The position numbers and the translations under genes are program-made. The notes under the pieces were generated by a model. The model searched no databases, was not told where the DNA came from, and saw only the letters and a program-made list of their open reading frames with translations. A DNA stretch of 64,000 bases from Actinoplanes sp. M2I2 (GTDB taxonomy: Bacteria; Actinomycetota; Actinomycetes; Mycobacteriales; Micromonosporaceae), in assembly GCF_023544445.1 (NCBI RefSeq), contig NZ_JALPVJ010000009.1, forward strand, positions 372,001 through 436,000, given 5' to 3'. Below, one piece after another: positions 24,277-32,348 of the stretch; position 1 is the stretch's first letter, and the number at the start of each line of letters is the position of its first letter.

Positions 24277-26067
24277 CTACAGCCTCGTCCGGCCCGGTGT
24301 CTCCGCCTCCGGGGAGTCCCCGGCCGGCCCGGCGACACCCGCCGGCGGGTTGCCGGGCGCAGCCTTCGGGTCGGAGCCGCCGGGGCCGACGGTGGCCGGC
24401 TCGCCGGCGTCCGCGAGCGACGCGGGAGCAGCCTCCTCGGCGGCGTCCACGCCCGCCTTGGTCCGCAGCGGGATCTCCGGCAGGAACAGGAAGACCACCA
24501 GGCCGACCACCATGATCGCGGCGGCCACCAGGAAGATCATGTCCATCGACGAGGAGAAGCCGGCCTTGAACGGGTAGGCCAGGGCCGGGTTCACGTGGTT
24601 CAGGAACGACGTGTCGTTGACCGCCGAGGCGTTCAGGCCGCCCCCGTCGCGCAGCGCCGCGATCACCGGCTGGTTGGCCGGGTCGGCGGCCACGGCCGGG
24701 TCGTTCACGGCCTGCTGGAACGCCGGGCCGGCGGTGCGGAAGGCGGCGGCGATCTTGTCGCCCACCGTGGAGAAGAGCAGCGACAGGAACACCGCGGTGC
24801 CGGCCGTCGCGCCCATCTGGCGGAAGAACGTGGCCGACGACGTGGCGACGCCGATCTCGCGGGGCGACATGGCGTTCTGCACGGCCAGGGTGATCGGCTG
24901 CAGGATCAGGCCGAGCCCCAGGCCGAGGATGGCCATGAAGATGCCCGTACGCCAGAAGGCAGTGTCGACGCCGATCGTGTGCAGCAGGTAGAGCCCGATG
25001 GCCGACAGCGCCGCACCCAGCATCGGGAAGATCCGGTAGCGGCCGGTGCGGCTGATCAGCTGGCCGGCGACGATCGAGCCGACCATCAGCCCGGCGGTCA
25101 GCGGCAGCAGCTGCAGGCCCGACTCGGTCGGCGACGCGCCCCGCACGATCTGCAGGTACAGCGGCAGCACGGCGAGCCCGCCGAACATTCCCATGCCGAC
25201 GATGAAGCCGCCGATCGCCGTGAGCCCGAACGTGCGGTTGCGGAAGAAGCGCAACGGGATCAGCGCGTCCTCGCCCATCCGCCGCTCGGCCCAGATGAAC
25301 AGAGCCAGACCCAGAGCTCCGAGGACGTACGCGGTGACCGAGCGGGCCGAGCCCCAGCCCCAGTCGCGTCCCTGCTCGGCCACCGTCAGCAGCGGCACCA
25401 GCCCGACGACCAGCGCGACCGCGCCCCACCAGTCGATGCGGTGGTGGCGACGCACCTGGTCGACGTGCAGCACCCGGGCCACCACGATCAGCGCGAGGAT
25501 GCCGATCGGCACGTTGACCAGGAAGACCCAGCGCCAGCCGGTGATGCCGAGGATGCTCGGGGCGCCCGCGAAGAACCCGCCGACCACCGGGCCGATGACG
25601 CTCGACGTGCCGAAGACGGCCAGGAAGTAGCCCTGGTAGCGGGCCCGTTCCCGCGGCGGCACGATGTCGCCGATGATGGCCAGCGCCAGCGAGAACAGGC
25701 CGCCCGCCCCGAGGCCCTGGAAGGCGCGGAAACCGGCGAGCTGGTACATCGAGGTCGCGAACGAGCTGGCCGCCGAGCCGACCACGAAGATCGCGATCGC
25801 GGCCAGGAAGAATTTCTTGCGGCCGTAGATGTCGGACAGCTTGCCGTAGAGCGGGGTCGAGATCGTCGCGGTGATCAGGTACGCGGTGGTGACCCAGGCC
25901 TGCGCGCTGAGCCCGTGCAGGTCGTCGCCGATGGTGCGGATCGCGGACGCGACGATGGTCTGGTCGAGGGCGGCGAGGAACAGGCCGAGCAGCAGGCCCC
26001 CGAGGACCTGCAGCACCTGGCGGTGCGTGAGCCCGGAGGGGGCGGCGGGTGCGGTGGCGGCGCTCAT
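24277..26067 (-). CDS. MFS drug exporter, DHA2 (EmrB/QacA) type
   Basis: 596 residues from ATG 26067, with 14 predicted membrane segments. Segment 1 carries LFLAALDQTIVASAIRTIGDDL (motif D1 of 14-TM exporters), loop 2-3 GKLSDIYGRKKFF (motif A), and motif C region VFGTSSVIGPVVGGFFA; WRWVFLVNVPIG is also typical. A hydrophilic C-terminal tail of about 70 residues follows the last segment. It should export amphipathic or toxic compounds by proton antiport. Its C-terminus converges on the lipoprotein gene, leaving 28 bases. No regulator is adjacent. Confidence 0.88.
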   Translation of the reverse strand: MSAATAPAAPSGLTHRQVLQVLGGLLLGLFLAALDQTIVASAIRTIGDDLHGLSAQAWVTTAYLITATISTPLYGKLSDIYGRKKFFLAAIAIFVVGSAASSFATSMYQLAGFRAFQGLGAGGLFSLALAIIGDIVPPRERARYQGYFLAVFGTSSVIGPVVGGFFAGAPSILGITGWRWVFLVNVPIGILALIVVARVLHVDQVRRHHRIDWWGAVALVVGLVPLLTVAEQGRDWGWGSARSVTAYVLGALGLALFIWAERRMGEDALIPLRFFRNRTFGLTAIGGFIVGMGMFGGLAVLPLYLQIVRGASPTESGLQLLPLTAGLMVGSIVAGQLISRTGRYRIFPMLGAALSAIGLYLLHTIGVDTAFWRTGIFMAILGLGLGLILQPITLAVQNAMSPREIGVATSSATFFRQMGATAGTAVFLSLLFSTVGDKIAAAFRTAGPAFQQAVNDPAVAADPANQPVIAALRDGGGLNASAVNDTSFLNHVNPALAYPFKAGFSSSMDMIFLVAAAIMVVGLVVFLFLPEIPLRTKAGVDAAEEAAPASLADAGEPATVGPGGSDPKAAPGNPPAGVAGPAGDSPEAETPGRTRL

Positions 26068-26247
26068 GTCTGCAGCATCTACCCACCGCCCGGGGAGTAT
26101 TCCGCCCGAGGGACGAGGGTCACGTGCGACCGCCGTCACGCGGCGCCACCGAGCCTGTTTCGGGAGCCGGGGCCGCCGCCGCGCTGCCCAGCCCGCCGGC
26201 TGAAAACGGGGCGCCTCCGGCGGGCCCGGGCCCCTACCATCGGGCGG

Positions 26248-28668
26248 ATGAGCCCTCGGAGTCTTACCCAGGTCGAGGCCGAGCAGCGCGCGGCCCTTCT
26301 CGCCGTCGAGCGCTACGACATCTCGATCGACCTCACCGACCTGCCCACCGGCTCGGCCGTGGTCTGCGTCTCGACCGTCACCTTCACCTGTCACGAGCCG
26401 GGGGCCTCCTCCTTCGCCGACTGCGTGGCGCCGGTCATCTCGGCGACCCTCAACGGCGAGCCGCTGCCCGAGGCCGTCGACGGCCGGATCCCGCTGCCCG
26501 GGCTGGCCGGGCGCAACACCCTGCGCGTCGAGACGGTGCAGGCCGACACCACGGACGGCGCGGGCGTGCACAAGTCGGTCGACCCGTCCGACGGCGAGGT
26601 GTACGTCTGGACGACCTTCGCGCCCGACGAGGCACGCCATCTGTTCGCCTGCTTCGACCAGCCCGACGTCAAGGTGCCGCACGCGTTCACCGTGACCGCG
26701 CCCGCGGCCTGGACGGTGGCCTCCAACAGCGGCGACCCGCGGATCGAGGACCTCGGTGGCGTACGCCGGTGGACCTTCCCCGACACGCCGCCGCTGGCCA
26801 CCTACAACACCGTCGTCAACGCCGGGCCGCTGCACGAGGTGCGGCGTGAGGCCGGCGGCCACGACCTCGGCCTGTTCTGCCGCCGCTCGCTGGCCCCGCT
26901 GCTCGACCGCGACGCCGACGAGATCTTCGCGGTCACCGAGCAGGGCCTGGCGTTCTTCGGCGACGTCTTCGGGCTGCCGTTCCCGCAGCGCAAGTACGAC
27001 CAGGTGTTCATGCCCGACTTCGGCGGCGCGATGGAGAACTGGGGCTGCGTGACCTGGGAGGACTCGTTCCTCAGCCGGTCCGAGCCGAGCCCGGCCGAGC
27101 GCGAGATGCTGGCCGTGGTGCTGCTGCACGAGATGTCGCACATGTGGTTCGGCAACCTGGTGACGATGCGCTGGTGGGACGATCTGTGGCTGAACGAGGC
27201 GTTCGCCGAGTTCGCCTGCTACTGGGCGGCCGAGCACGCCACCCGCTACACCGACGCGTGGGTCGGCCTGCTCGCCGCCGACAAGCTCGTGGCCTACCTG
27301 GCCGACCAGGGCCCGGTGTCGCACCCGATCCGCCAGCCCGTGCCCGACGTGGCCGAGGCGGCGTCCATCTTCGACGCCATCACCTACCCCAAGGGCGCCG
27401 CGGTCCTGCACCAGCTGATGACCTACGTCGGTGAGGAGCAGTTCGTCGCCGGCATGAAGAGCTACTTCGCCCGGCACGCCTGGGGCAGCACCACCCTGCA
27501 GGACCTGATCGACGCCCTGGCCGAGACGTCCGGGCGCGACCTGAACGCGTGGCGCGCCGGCTGGCTCGAGACCGCCGGCGTCGACCGGTTCACCTTCGCC
27601 GGCCTGACCCTCACCGGCAGCGGCCCGGCCGGCCCGCCCCGGCCGCAGGTGCTGGCCGTCGGCTCGTACGCGAAGGGTCCGTCCGGTCTGACCCGCACGG
27701 GACTGGCCCGGGTGGAGGTGCGGGGACCCGAGACGGCGGTGCCGCTGCCCGCGGACGCCGACTTCTACCTGGTCAACGACGACGACCTGACGTTCGCGAC
27801 GACCCGTCCGTCGGCCGCCGACCGGGCGACCCTGATCAACGAGGCCGGGGCGCTGCCGACGGCGGTGTCGCGCGGCGTCGCGGTCGCCACGGTGTGGGAC
27901 ATGCTGACCAACGGCGAGGCGACGGCGGCCGAGGCGGTGCGCTGCCTGACCTCCGTGCTGGCCACCGAGACGGCCGACACGGTGATCGAGCCCTACCTGC
28001 GCCGGGCCGGCGACGCGGCCGAGTTCTGGGCCGGCGACGCCGAGCGCCCGGAGCTGCTCGCGCTGGTCCACGCGACCTGCGCCCGGCTCGCCGGGCAGCC
28101 GTCCCGCCGTCAGGTGGCGCTGCGCGGCCTGGCCCGCACGGCGGCCGACCCGGACGAGCTGGCCCGCCTCCGCACGGCCGGCGACGCCGATGTGGACCTG
28201 CAGTGGCGCTGCCTCGTGCGCGCGGCCGAGCTGGGTGCCGAGACCGATGCCGACGTGCGTGAACTGCTCGAGCGCGACCCCGACCCGGACGCGACGTACC
28301 AGGCGCTGGCGGTGCGCGCGGCGCGTCCCGACGCCGAGGAGAAGGCCGCGGTCTGGCAGGCGCTCGCCGTCGACCGGGCCGTCCCGGTCGGCTCGCTGGG
28401 CGTGGTCGCCCGGGCCTTCTGGCGGCCGGGGCAGGACGACATCCTGGCCCCGTACGGGGAAAAGTATCTGGCTCTGCTGCCCGGCTTCGGTCGCGGGGGC
28501 ATGGTGCCGTCGATGGTCTACTCCAGCCGGCTGCTCCCCCGCGTCGCCACCACGGCCGACTTCCCGGCCGAGGCCGAGAAGGCCGTCGCCGGCGCCGCCC
28601 CGGTGGTCCGGCAGACCGTTCTGGAGTACGCCGACGAACTGCGCCGGATGATCCGCTCCCGCGGCTGA
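26248..28668 (+). CDS. pepN: aminopeptidase N (M1 family)
   Basis: 806 residues from ATG 26248. Gluzincin aminopeptidase: GGAMENWGCVTWEDSFL (substrate N-terminus recognition), LLHEMSHMWFGNLVTMRWWDDLWLNEAFAEF with zinc ligands H294, H298 and the distal Glu of NEAFAE, Glu295 as base, and the transition-state Tyr region in DAITYPKGAAVLHQL. The C-terminal half is the helical ERAP1-like domain (LINEAGALPTAVSRG, ending near ILAPYGEKYLALLPGF). It cleaves N-terminal amino acids in the cytoplasm. Length is slightly short of the usual 850. The frame is open far upstream but only as shadow of the MFS gene. A strong hairpin follows the stop. Confidence 0.93.
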   Translation: MSPRSLTQVEAEQRAALLAVERYDISIDLTDLPTGSAVVCVSTVTFTCHEPGASSFADCVAPVISATLNGEPLPEAVDGRIPLPGLAGRNTLRVETVQADTTDGAGVHKSVDPSDGEVYVWTTFAPDEARHLFACFDQPDVKVPHAFTVTAPAAWTVASNSGDPRIEDLGGVRRWTFPDTPPLATYNTVVNAGPLHEVRREAGGHDLGLFCRRSLAPLLDRDADEIFAVTEQGLAFFGDVFGLPFPQRKYDQVFMPDFGGAMENWGCVTWEDSFLSRSEPSPAEREMLAVVLLHEMSHMWFGNLVTMRWWDDLWLNEAFAEFACYWAAEHATRYTDAWVGLLAADKLVAYLADQGPVSHPIRQPVPDVAEAASIFDAITYPKGAAVLHQLMTYVGEEQFVAGMKSYFARHAWGSTTLQDLIDALAETSGRDLNAWRAGWLETAGVDRFTFAGLTLTGSGPAGPPRPQVLAVGSYAKGPSGLTRTGLARVEVRGPETAVPLPADADFYLVNDDDLTFATTRPSAADRATLINEAGALPTAVSRGVAVATVWDMLTNGEATAAEAVRCLTSVLATETADTVIEPYLRRAGDAAEFWAGDAERPELLALVHATCARLAGQPSRRQVALRGLARTAADPDELARLRTAGDADVDLQWRCLVRAAELGAETDADVRELLERDPDPDATYQALAVRAARPDAEEKAAVWQALAVDRAVPVGSLGVVARAFWRPGQDDILAPYGEKYLALLPGFGRGGMVPSMVYSSRLLPRVATTADFPAEAEKAVAGAAPVVRQTVLEYADELRRMIRSRG

Positions 28669-28675
28669 CCGGCGA

Positions 28676-28704
28676 GGGGACCGCCGCGCTGGGCGGCGGT
28701 CCCC
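28676..28704 (+). terminator. hairpin after pepN
   Basis: GGGGACCGCCGC and GCGGCGGTCCCC form a perfect 12-bp stem with a 5-base loop, eight bases after the pepN stop. No long T-run follows. This fits a GC-rich actinobacterial terminator. Confidence 0.7.
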
Positions 28705-28959
28705 CTGTCGCGTTCGGACAGAGCCGACAGGCCGGCCGATTCGTCCGGCATGACCGGACTCGCACTCAGGAAGCTCCCAGCTGCCAATCTCACAATCTTG
28801 ATCTGAATTGTTGTAAAGTCCGTGCACACGAGGCTGCGCAAGATCACTTATCCCCCGGTCCGGCCCGCCTCCTGATCAGCCTTGACCAGGCGACACATAA
28901 CTCCACCTGTCGTAAAGCGTCTCCCGCGATTTCGTAGGTAAAGGACACGGGCTCGGACG
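28705..28959. other. non-coding leader before the sulfotransferase gene
   Basis: This stretch is noticeably less GC-rich than its surroundings (for example TCTCACAATCTTGATCTGAATTG-like sequence around 28790-28815). No supported ORF lies in it. It probably carries the promoter of the sulfotransferase gene; I could not settle on a -35/-10 pair. Confidence 0.35.
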
Positions 28960-29823
28960 ATGTTCAACAGCGCTGTCATGTTCGCCAAGCAGAACGCCCC
29001 GGAATCGGTGCGCGTCCTGGCGCGCCGCACCATGCTCGAGGCCTACAACGCCCGGCTGCGCGTCACCGTGCCCGTGGCCACACGCAGCGAATTCCAGAAT
29101 GTCTACCACTGCGCGGTCCGCAAGACGGCCAGCCAGTGGATCAAGGCGGTGTTCAGCGACCCGGTCGTTTATCGCCACTCCGGACTGCTGACCTACGACC
29201 CGCGCTTCTACGGCTGGAAGCATCCGCACGTCGTTCCGCGGGAACGCATCGGCCTGTCGCTGTTCATTCCGCGGGCCCGCTTCGACAAGATGCCGAAACC
29301 CGAGAGGTATCGCGCGTTCTTCGTCATGCGCGATCCGCGCGACATGGTCGTCTCGAGCTATTTCTCGACCCGCAATTCGCACGGCCCGATGGGTGACGTC
29401 CTCGAGCAGCGCCGGGTGCTGCTCGAGATGCCGCGCAAGGAGGGCCTGCTCTGGCTGGTCGACGACCTGGCCCGGAAGGGCCGGTTCAACGTGCTGCGCT
29501 CGTGGATCGACGCGCCGCCGTCCGAGGAGGTACGCCTCGTGCGCTACGAGGACCTCACCGGCGACGGCCAGGCCCAGGAGATGGAGCAGTTGCTGCGCCA
29601 CTGCGGCATCCACCTGCCGCCGGCCGAGCTGGCGCAGACGCTCGACAAGTACAGCTTCGCCAAGATGAACGAGCGGCAGGGCGCGGGCTCGGTCTCGCAC
29701 TACCGCAAGGGCCAGGCCGGCGACTGGCAGAACCACTTCGACGACGACATCTACGAGGCCTTCGCCAAGGCGACCGGCAACCTGGTCGAGCGTCTCGGCT
29801 ACCCGTCGTACCAGGAGAAGTGA
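28960..29823 (+). CDS. PAPS-dependent sulfotransferase
   Basis: 287 residues from ATG 28960. The 5'-phosphosulfate loop is VYHCAVRKTASQWIKAVF (residues 48-65, Lys55 in place), and the 3'-phosphate motif is FVMRDPRDMVVSSYFS (121-136), followed by LVRYEDLT and near the C-terminus HYRKGQAGDWQNHF, the RKGxxGDW motif of cytosolic-type sulfotransferases. It would transfer sulfate from PAPS to a hydroxyl or amine of a small molecule or sugar. It stands alone between hairpins, so its substrate is not shown by context. The weak GGACACGGG upstream gives only moderate support for the exact start. Confidence 0.87.
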   Translation: MFNSAVMFAKQNAPESVRVLARRTMLEAYNARLRVTVPVATRSEFQNVYHCAVRKTASQWIKAVFSDPVVYRHSGLLTYDPRFYGWKHPHVVPRERIGLSLFIPRARFDKMPKPERYRAFFVMRDPRDMVVSSYFSTRNSHGPMGDVLEQRRVLLEMPRKEGLLWLVDDLARKGRFNVLRSWIDAPPSEEVRLVRYEDLTGDGQAQEMEQLLRHCGIHLPPAELAQTLDKYSFAKMNERQGAGSVSHYRKGQAGDWQNHFDDDIYEAFAKATGNLVERLGYPSYQEK

Positions 29824-29827
29824 CGTC

Positions 29828-29857
29828 GCCCGGGTCGCCCGGCCGGGCGACCCGGGC
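29828..29857. terminator. 30-base perfect palindrome after the sulfotransferase gene
   Basis: From 29828, a 15-base arm (GCCCGGGTCGCCCGG) is followed directly by its exact reverse complement. It begins five bases after the stop codon and should act as a terminator; as a palindrome it can work for either strand. Confidence 0.7.
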
Positions 29858-29865
29858 CCCACGAG

Positions 29866-29883
29866 CCTAGTCAGTGGACTAGG
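29866..29883. other. short hairpin CCTAGTC-AGTG-GACTAGG
   Basis: A perfect 7-bp stem with a 4-base loop, just after the larger palindrome. It could be a second terminator element or a protein-binding site. Confidence 0.4.
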
Positions 29884-30195
29884 GTGGGACCGAGGCCCGA
29901 CCGGCCTCGTCAACGGCGTGCCGCGCGCCCATCCCGCGCTCGACGCGCCGGCGATCGTCCGGCACGCCCGCGCCACGCCCGGCCGCACCCGACAGGCCGC
30001 CGCAAAAGCGCAGGTGGCGGACACGGTGGCACGGTTAAGCCGAACGGACAGTACCCAATCGCCCGGCGTCCGCTAACGTCCTCACCGTCCGTTTTCCGAA
30101 CGGTCCTAGCGGCATGTTCGCCCTACGGTTGCAACCCCGCACCTCTAGGATCGAACACGATTATGTCCTAGTTTATCGCCATATCGCTTCATACG
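29884..30195. other. upstream region of the FxsA-like peptide gene
   Basis: About 310 bases without a supported ORF. The last 100 bases are AT-richer, with TTCCGAACGG, TCTAGGATCGAAC and TTATGTCCTAG stretches, and probably hold the promoter of the peptide/HExxH operon. No clear -35/-10 pair could be fixed. Confidence 0.35.
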
Positions 30196-30381
30196 GTGGA
30201 TACCTTGACAGACACTCCGGCGATCGAAACAGATCTCGCCGATCTGCGCGGCACAACCCTGGACCAGCTGTGCCGGCGGGCGCTTCAGGACGCCCTGGAG
30301 CCGTATCGCCGTGTCCTGATCGGCCAGGTGGAGCGTCCCCGCCCGAACATCGGCTCGGGACCGCCGGGGCGGGCCGACTGA
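30196..30381 (+). CDS. FxsA-like small peptide, possible RiPP precursor
   Basis: 61 residues from GTG 30196; a TTG at 30205 with GGTGGA before it is an alternative start. The N-terminal part, AIETDLADLRGTTLDQLCRRALQDAL, resembles leaders of FxSxx-COOH peptides (short acidic helix with a DL-x-L-x-G/D-x-x-L pattern). Those peptides end in Phe-x-Ser-x-x. Here the tail is NIGSGPPGRAD, so an I-G-S-G-P stretch sits where FxSxx would be, with five more residues and no Phe. It lies 37 bases before the HExxH gene. No radical-SAM FxsB gene lies nearby. The family call rests on the leader and neighbours. Confidence 0.5.
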   Translation: MDTLTDTPAIETDLADLRGTTLDQLCRRALQDALEPYRRVLIGQVERPRPNIGSGPPGRAD

Positions 30382-30418
30382 CCGCCAGACCCGCTCGCCG
30401 CCTCGGAGGAACCACTCG

Positions 30419-32293
30419 ATGAACCCGGTCACCCGGCACCGCCTGCCCACGACGTCGTTCGCCACGCTGGCCCGAGGCGAGGGCTCGGCCGACATCACCC
30501 GCGACTTCTGGGAGACCGAGGAGAGCCGGCGGCTGCTCCTGGTGAGCACCCTCCTCACCGAGATCGCCGAGCAGCCCGGCGGGCTGGGACCGCTGACGCC
30601 GGTCGGGTCCGCCCTGGCGATCCTGACCGAAGCGCAGCACCGCGCGCCGGAGGCGGTGCGCGACCTCCTCATGAACCCCGGCGTCGGCAGCGGATGCGCC
30701 TACGCCCTGCGCCGGCTCCGCGGCGGCGCCGGCGGCTCGGCCCCCCTCTTCGTCGACCTCGGCATCGTGCCGACGATCGCCCTCGTGGCGGCCGCCCGGG
30801 CCGGGCTGACCTGGTCGGCCCGGCTCCCCCTGCGCGACGGCGACCTCATGCTCCACACGTACGGTCTGGCCCGGTTCGCCGGGTCCGCGACGACGGTCGA
30901 GGCCACCACCGAGGGCGGAGTCATCCGGCTCCACGACGGCCGGCACACCCTGGTCGTCCCCGGCGGCAAGACGGCCGGCGACAAGACGGCCGGCGACGAG
31001 GCGGCCGGCGACGAGGTGGCCGGCGGGTCCGACGCCCCGCGCTGGTGGCCGTTGCGACGGGTGGAAGCCGGCCGCACCCTCCGCATCTCGGTCTGGCTCG
31101 ACGACCTGGACCCGATGCGTGACCTCGGCGACCCCGTTCCCCCGAGCCGGCTCGACGACGAGGCCTTCGAGCGGTGGCGCCGCCTGATCGAGGACGCCTG
31201 GGACCTGCTGTGCCGCGACTACCCCGCCGACGCCGACGCGATGGCCGGGGGCCTCACGGCGATCGTCCCCCTCAAGCACCTGGAGGGCTGGGACACGAGG
31301 AGCGCCTCGAACGGCGAGGCCTTCGGCAGTGTCATGGTCTCGGAACCGCCCGACGAGGTCATCATGGCCGTGTCGCTGATCCACGAGTATCAGCACATCA
31401 AGCTGGGCGCGCTGCTCCATCTCATCCCCATGACCGGGCCCGACGACGGGTCGCTGTACTACGCGCCCTGGCGTGACGACCCGAGGCCGCTGGGCGGCCT
31501 CGTCCAGGGCATCTACGCCTTCTTCGGCATCGCCCGCTTCTGGCAGACCCGGATGCAGAAGACGACGGGCGCCCAACGGGAGATCGCCGCCTTCGAGTAC
31601 GCCTACACGCTCCAGCAGACGGTCGAGTCGGTCCGCATCGGACTGGCCGCCGCCGGGTTGACCGCCGCCGGGCGGGACCTTCTCGCAGGGCTTCGTGACC
31701 AGGTCGACGAATGGCTGGCCAAGCCCTCGGAAGCTGTCGAGCCCCGGATCGAGAGGCTGGCCCGGCTGACCGCCGACAGCCACCGGCTCGGTTGGCGCGT
31801 ACGGCACTGCCGTCCCCGCGCCGACGAGGTCGCCGCTCTCGCCGCGCTGCTCCGGGCGGGCAAAGTGCTCGAGCCGGCAACGGTGACGGCGGCCGTCGTC
31901 GAGCCGCATCCCCGGCTGCGCTGGCGCCAGCGCATCCCGGTGGCCGCCCGGCGGCACGCCGTCACCGGCGACCAGCCGCGATCGGCCACCCCCGACCCGG
32001 TGTCCGCGGCCGAGGACGCGTTGCTGGCCCGGGACGCGGCGACCGCCCGGCAGGGGTTCACCGACGCGCTCACCGGCCTCGCCGCCGGCGCCGATCCGTC
32101 CATCTCGGACGACGAGGCTCGCGCGTGGGCCGGCCTCGCGATGAGCCTGGCGGCCGAGGGCGACGCGCCCGCCGCGGACGCCGTCCTCCGGCGACCGGAT
32201 CTGGTACGCGCGCTCTACGCCACCACGGACCGGTCCGTCACGCCGGTCGACGTCGCCCGCCGGCTCGCGCCGGCCTTCGCCGCGACGCCCTGA
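30419..32293 (+). CDS. HEXXH-motif putative peptide-modification protein
   Basis: 624 residues from ATG 30419 with CGGAGGAA eight bases upstream. The N-terminal third is helical (RHRLPTTSFATLARGEGSADITRDFWETEESRRLLL), typical of the 'HEXXH motif domain' proteins encoded beside FxSxx-COOH peptides. The motif itself is VSLIHEYQHIKLGALLHLI, with H322-E323-Y-Q-H326. RDDPRPLGGLVQGIYAFFGIARFW follows; the Leu-x-Gly-x-x-x-G-x-Tyr-Ala segment is part of the same family signature. Members are thought to modify the peptide encoded next to them, but the chemistry is not established. A Gly/Ala/Asp/Lys repeat (GGKTAGDKTAGDEAAGDEVAGG) interrupts the middle. Confidence 0.75.
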   Translation: MNPVTRHRLPTTSFATLARGEGSADITRDFWETEESRRLLLVSTLLTEIAEQPGGLGPLTPVGSALAILTEAQHRAPEAVRDLLMNPGVGSGCAYALRRLRGGAGGSAPLFVDLGIVPTIALVAAARAGLTWSARLPLRDGDLMLHTYGLARFAGSATTVEATTEGGVIRLHDGRHTLVVPGGKTAGDKTAGDEAAGDEVAGGSDAPRWWPLRRVEAGRTLRISVWLDDLDPMRDLGDPVPPSRLDDEAFERWRRLIEDAWDLLCRDYPADADAMAGGLTAIVPLKHLEGWDTRSASNGEAFGSVMVSEPPDEVIMAVSLIHEYQHIKLGALLHLIPMTGPDDGSLYYAPWRDDPRPLGGLVQGIYAFFGIARFWQTRMQKTTGAQREIAAFEYAYTLQQTVESVRIGLAAAGLTAAGRDLLAGLRDQVDEWLAKPSEAVEPRIERLARLTADSHRLGWRVRHCRPRADEVAALAALLRAGKVLEPATVTAAVVEPHPRLRWRQRIPVAARRHAVTGDQPRSATPDPVSAAEDALLARDAATARQGFTDALTGLAAGADPSISDDEARAWAGLAMSLAAEGDAPAADAVLRRPDLVRALYATTDRSVTPVDVARRLAPAFAATP

Positions 32294-32300
32294 CGCACGG

Positions 32301-32348
32301 GTCAGAACTGCATCGGCTCAGAACTGCATCGGCTCAGAACTGCATCGG
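32301..32348. repeat. three 16-bp tandem repeats at the TPR gene 3' end
   Basis: CTCAGAACTGCATCGG is repeated three times head-to-tail (first base G in copy 1) at 32301, 32317 and 32333. On the minus strand each copy encodes Pro-Met-Gln-Phe-stop. The TPR gene uses the copy nearest to it; because 16 is not a multiple of 3, the next frame meets the same PMQF-stop in a later copy. Confidence 0.85.

Noticed and set aside
24595..26247. N-terminal extension of the aminopeptidase frame
   Set aside because: The frame is open for 550 codons upstream, but this part is the antisense of the MFS exporter. PepN family sequence starts at 26248.
28960..29823. Sulfotransferase as part of the peptide/VMAP island
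   Set aside because: Two strong hairpins and about 370 bases separate it from the peptide gene, and the family is not known from such loci.
30196..30381. Calling the small peptide a standard FxSxx-COOH precursor
   Set aside because: The C-terminus lacks Phe-x-Ser-x-x and no radical-SAM gene is present, so only an FxsA-like leader is claimed.
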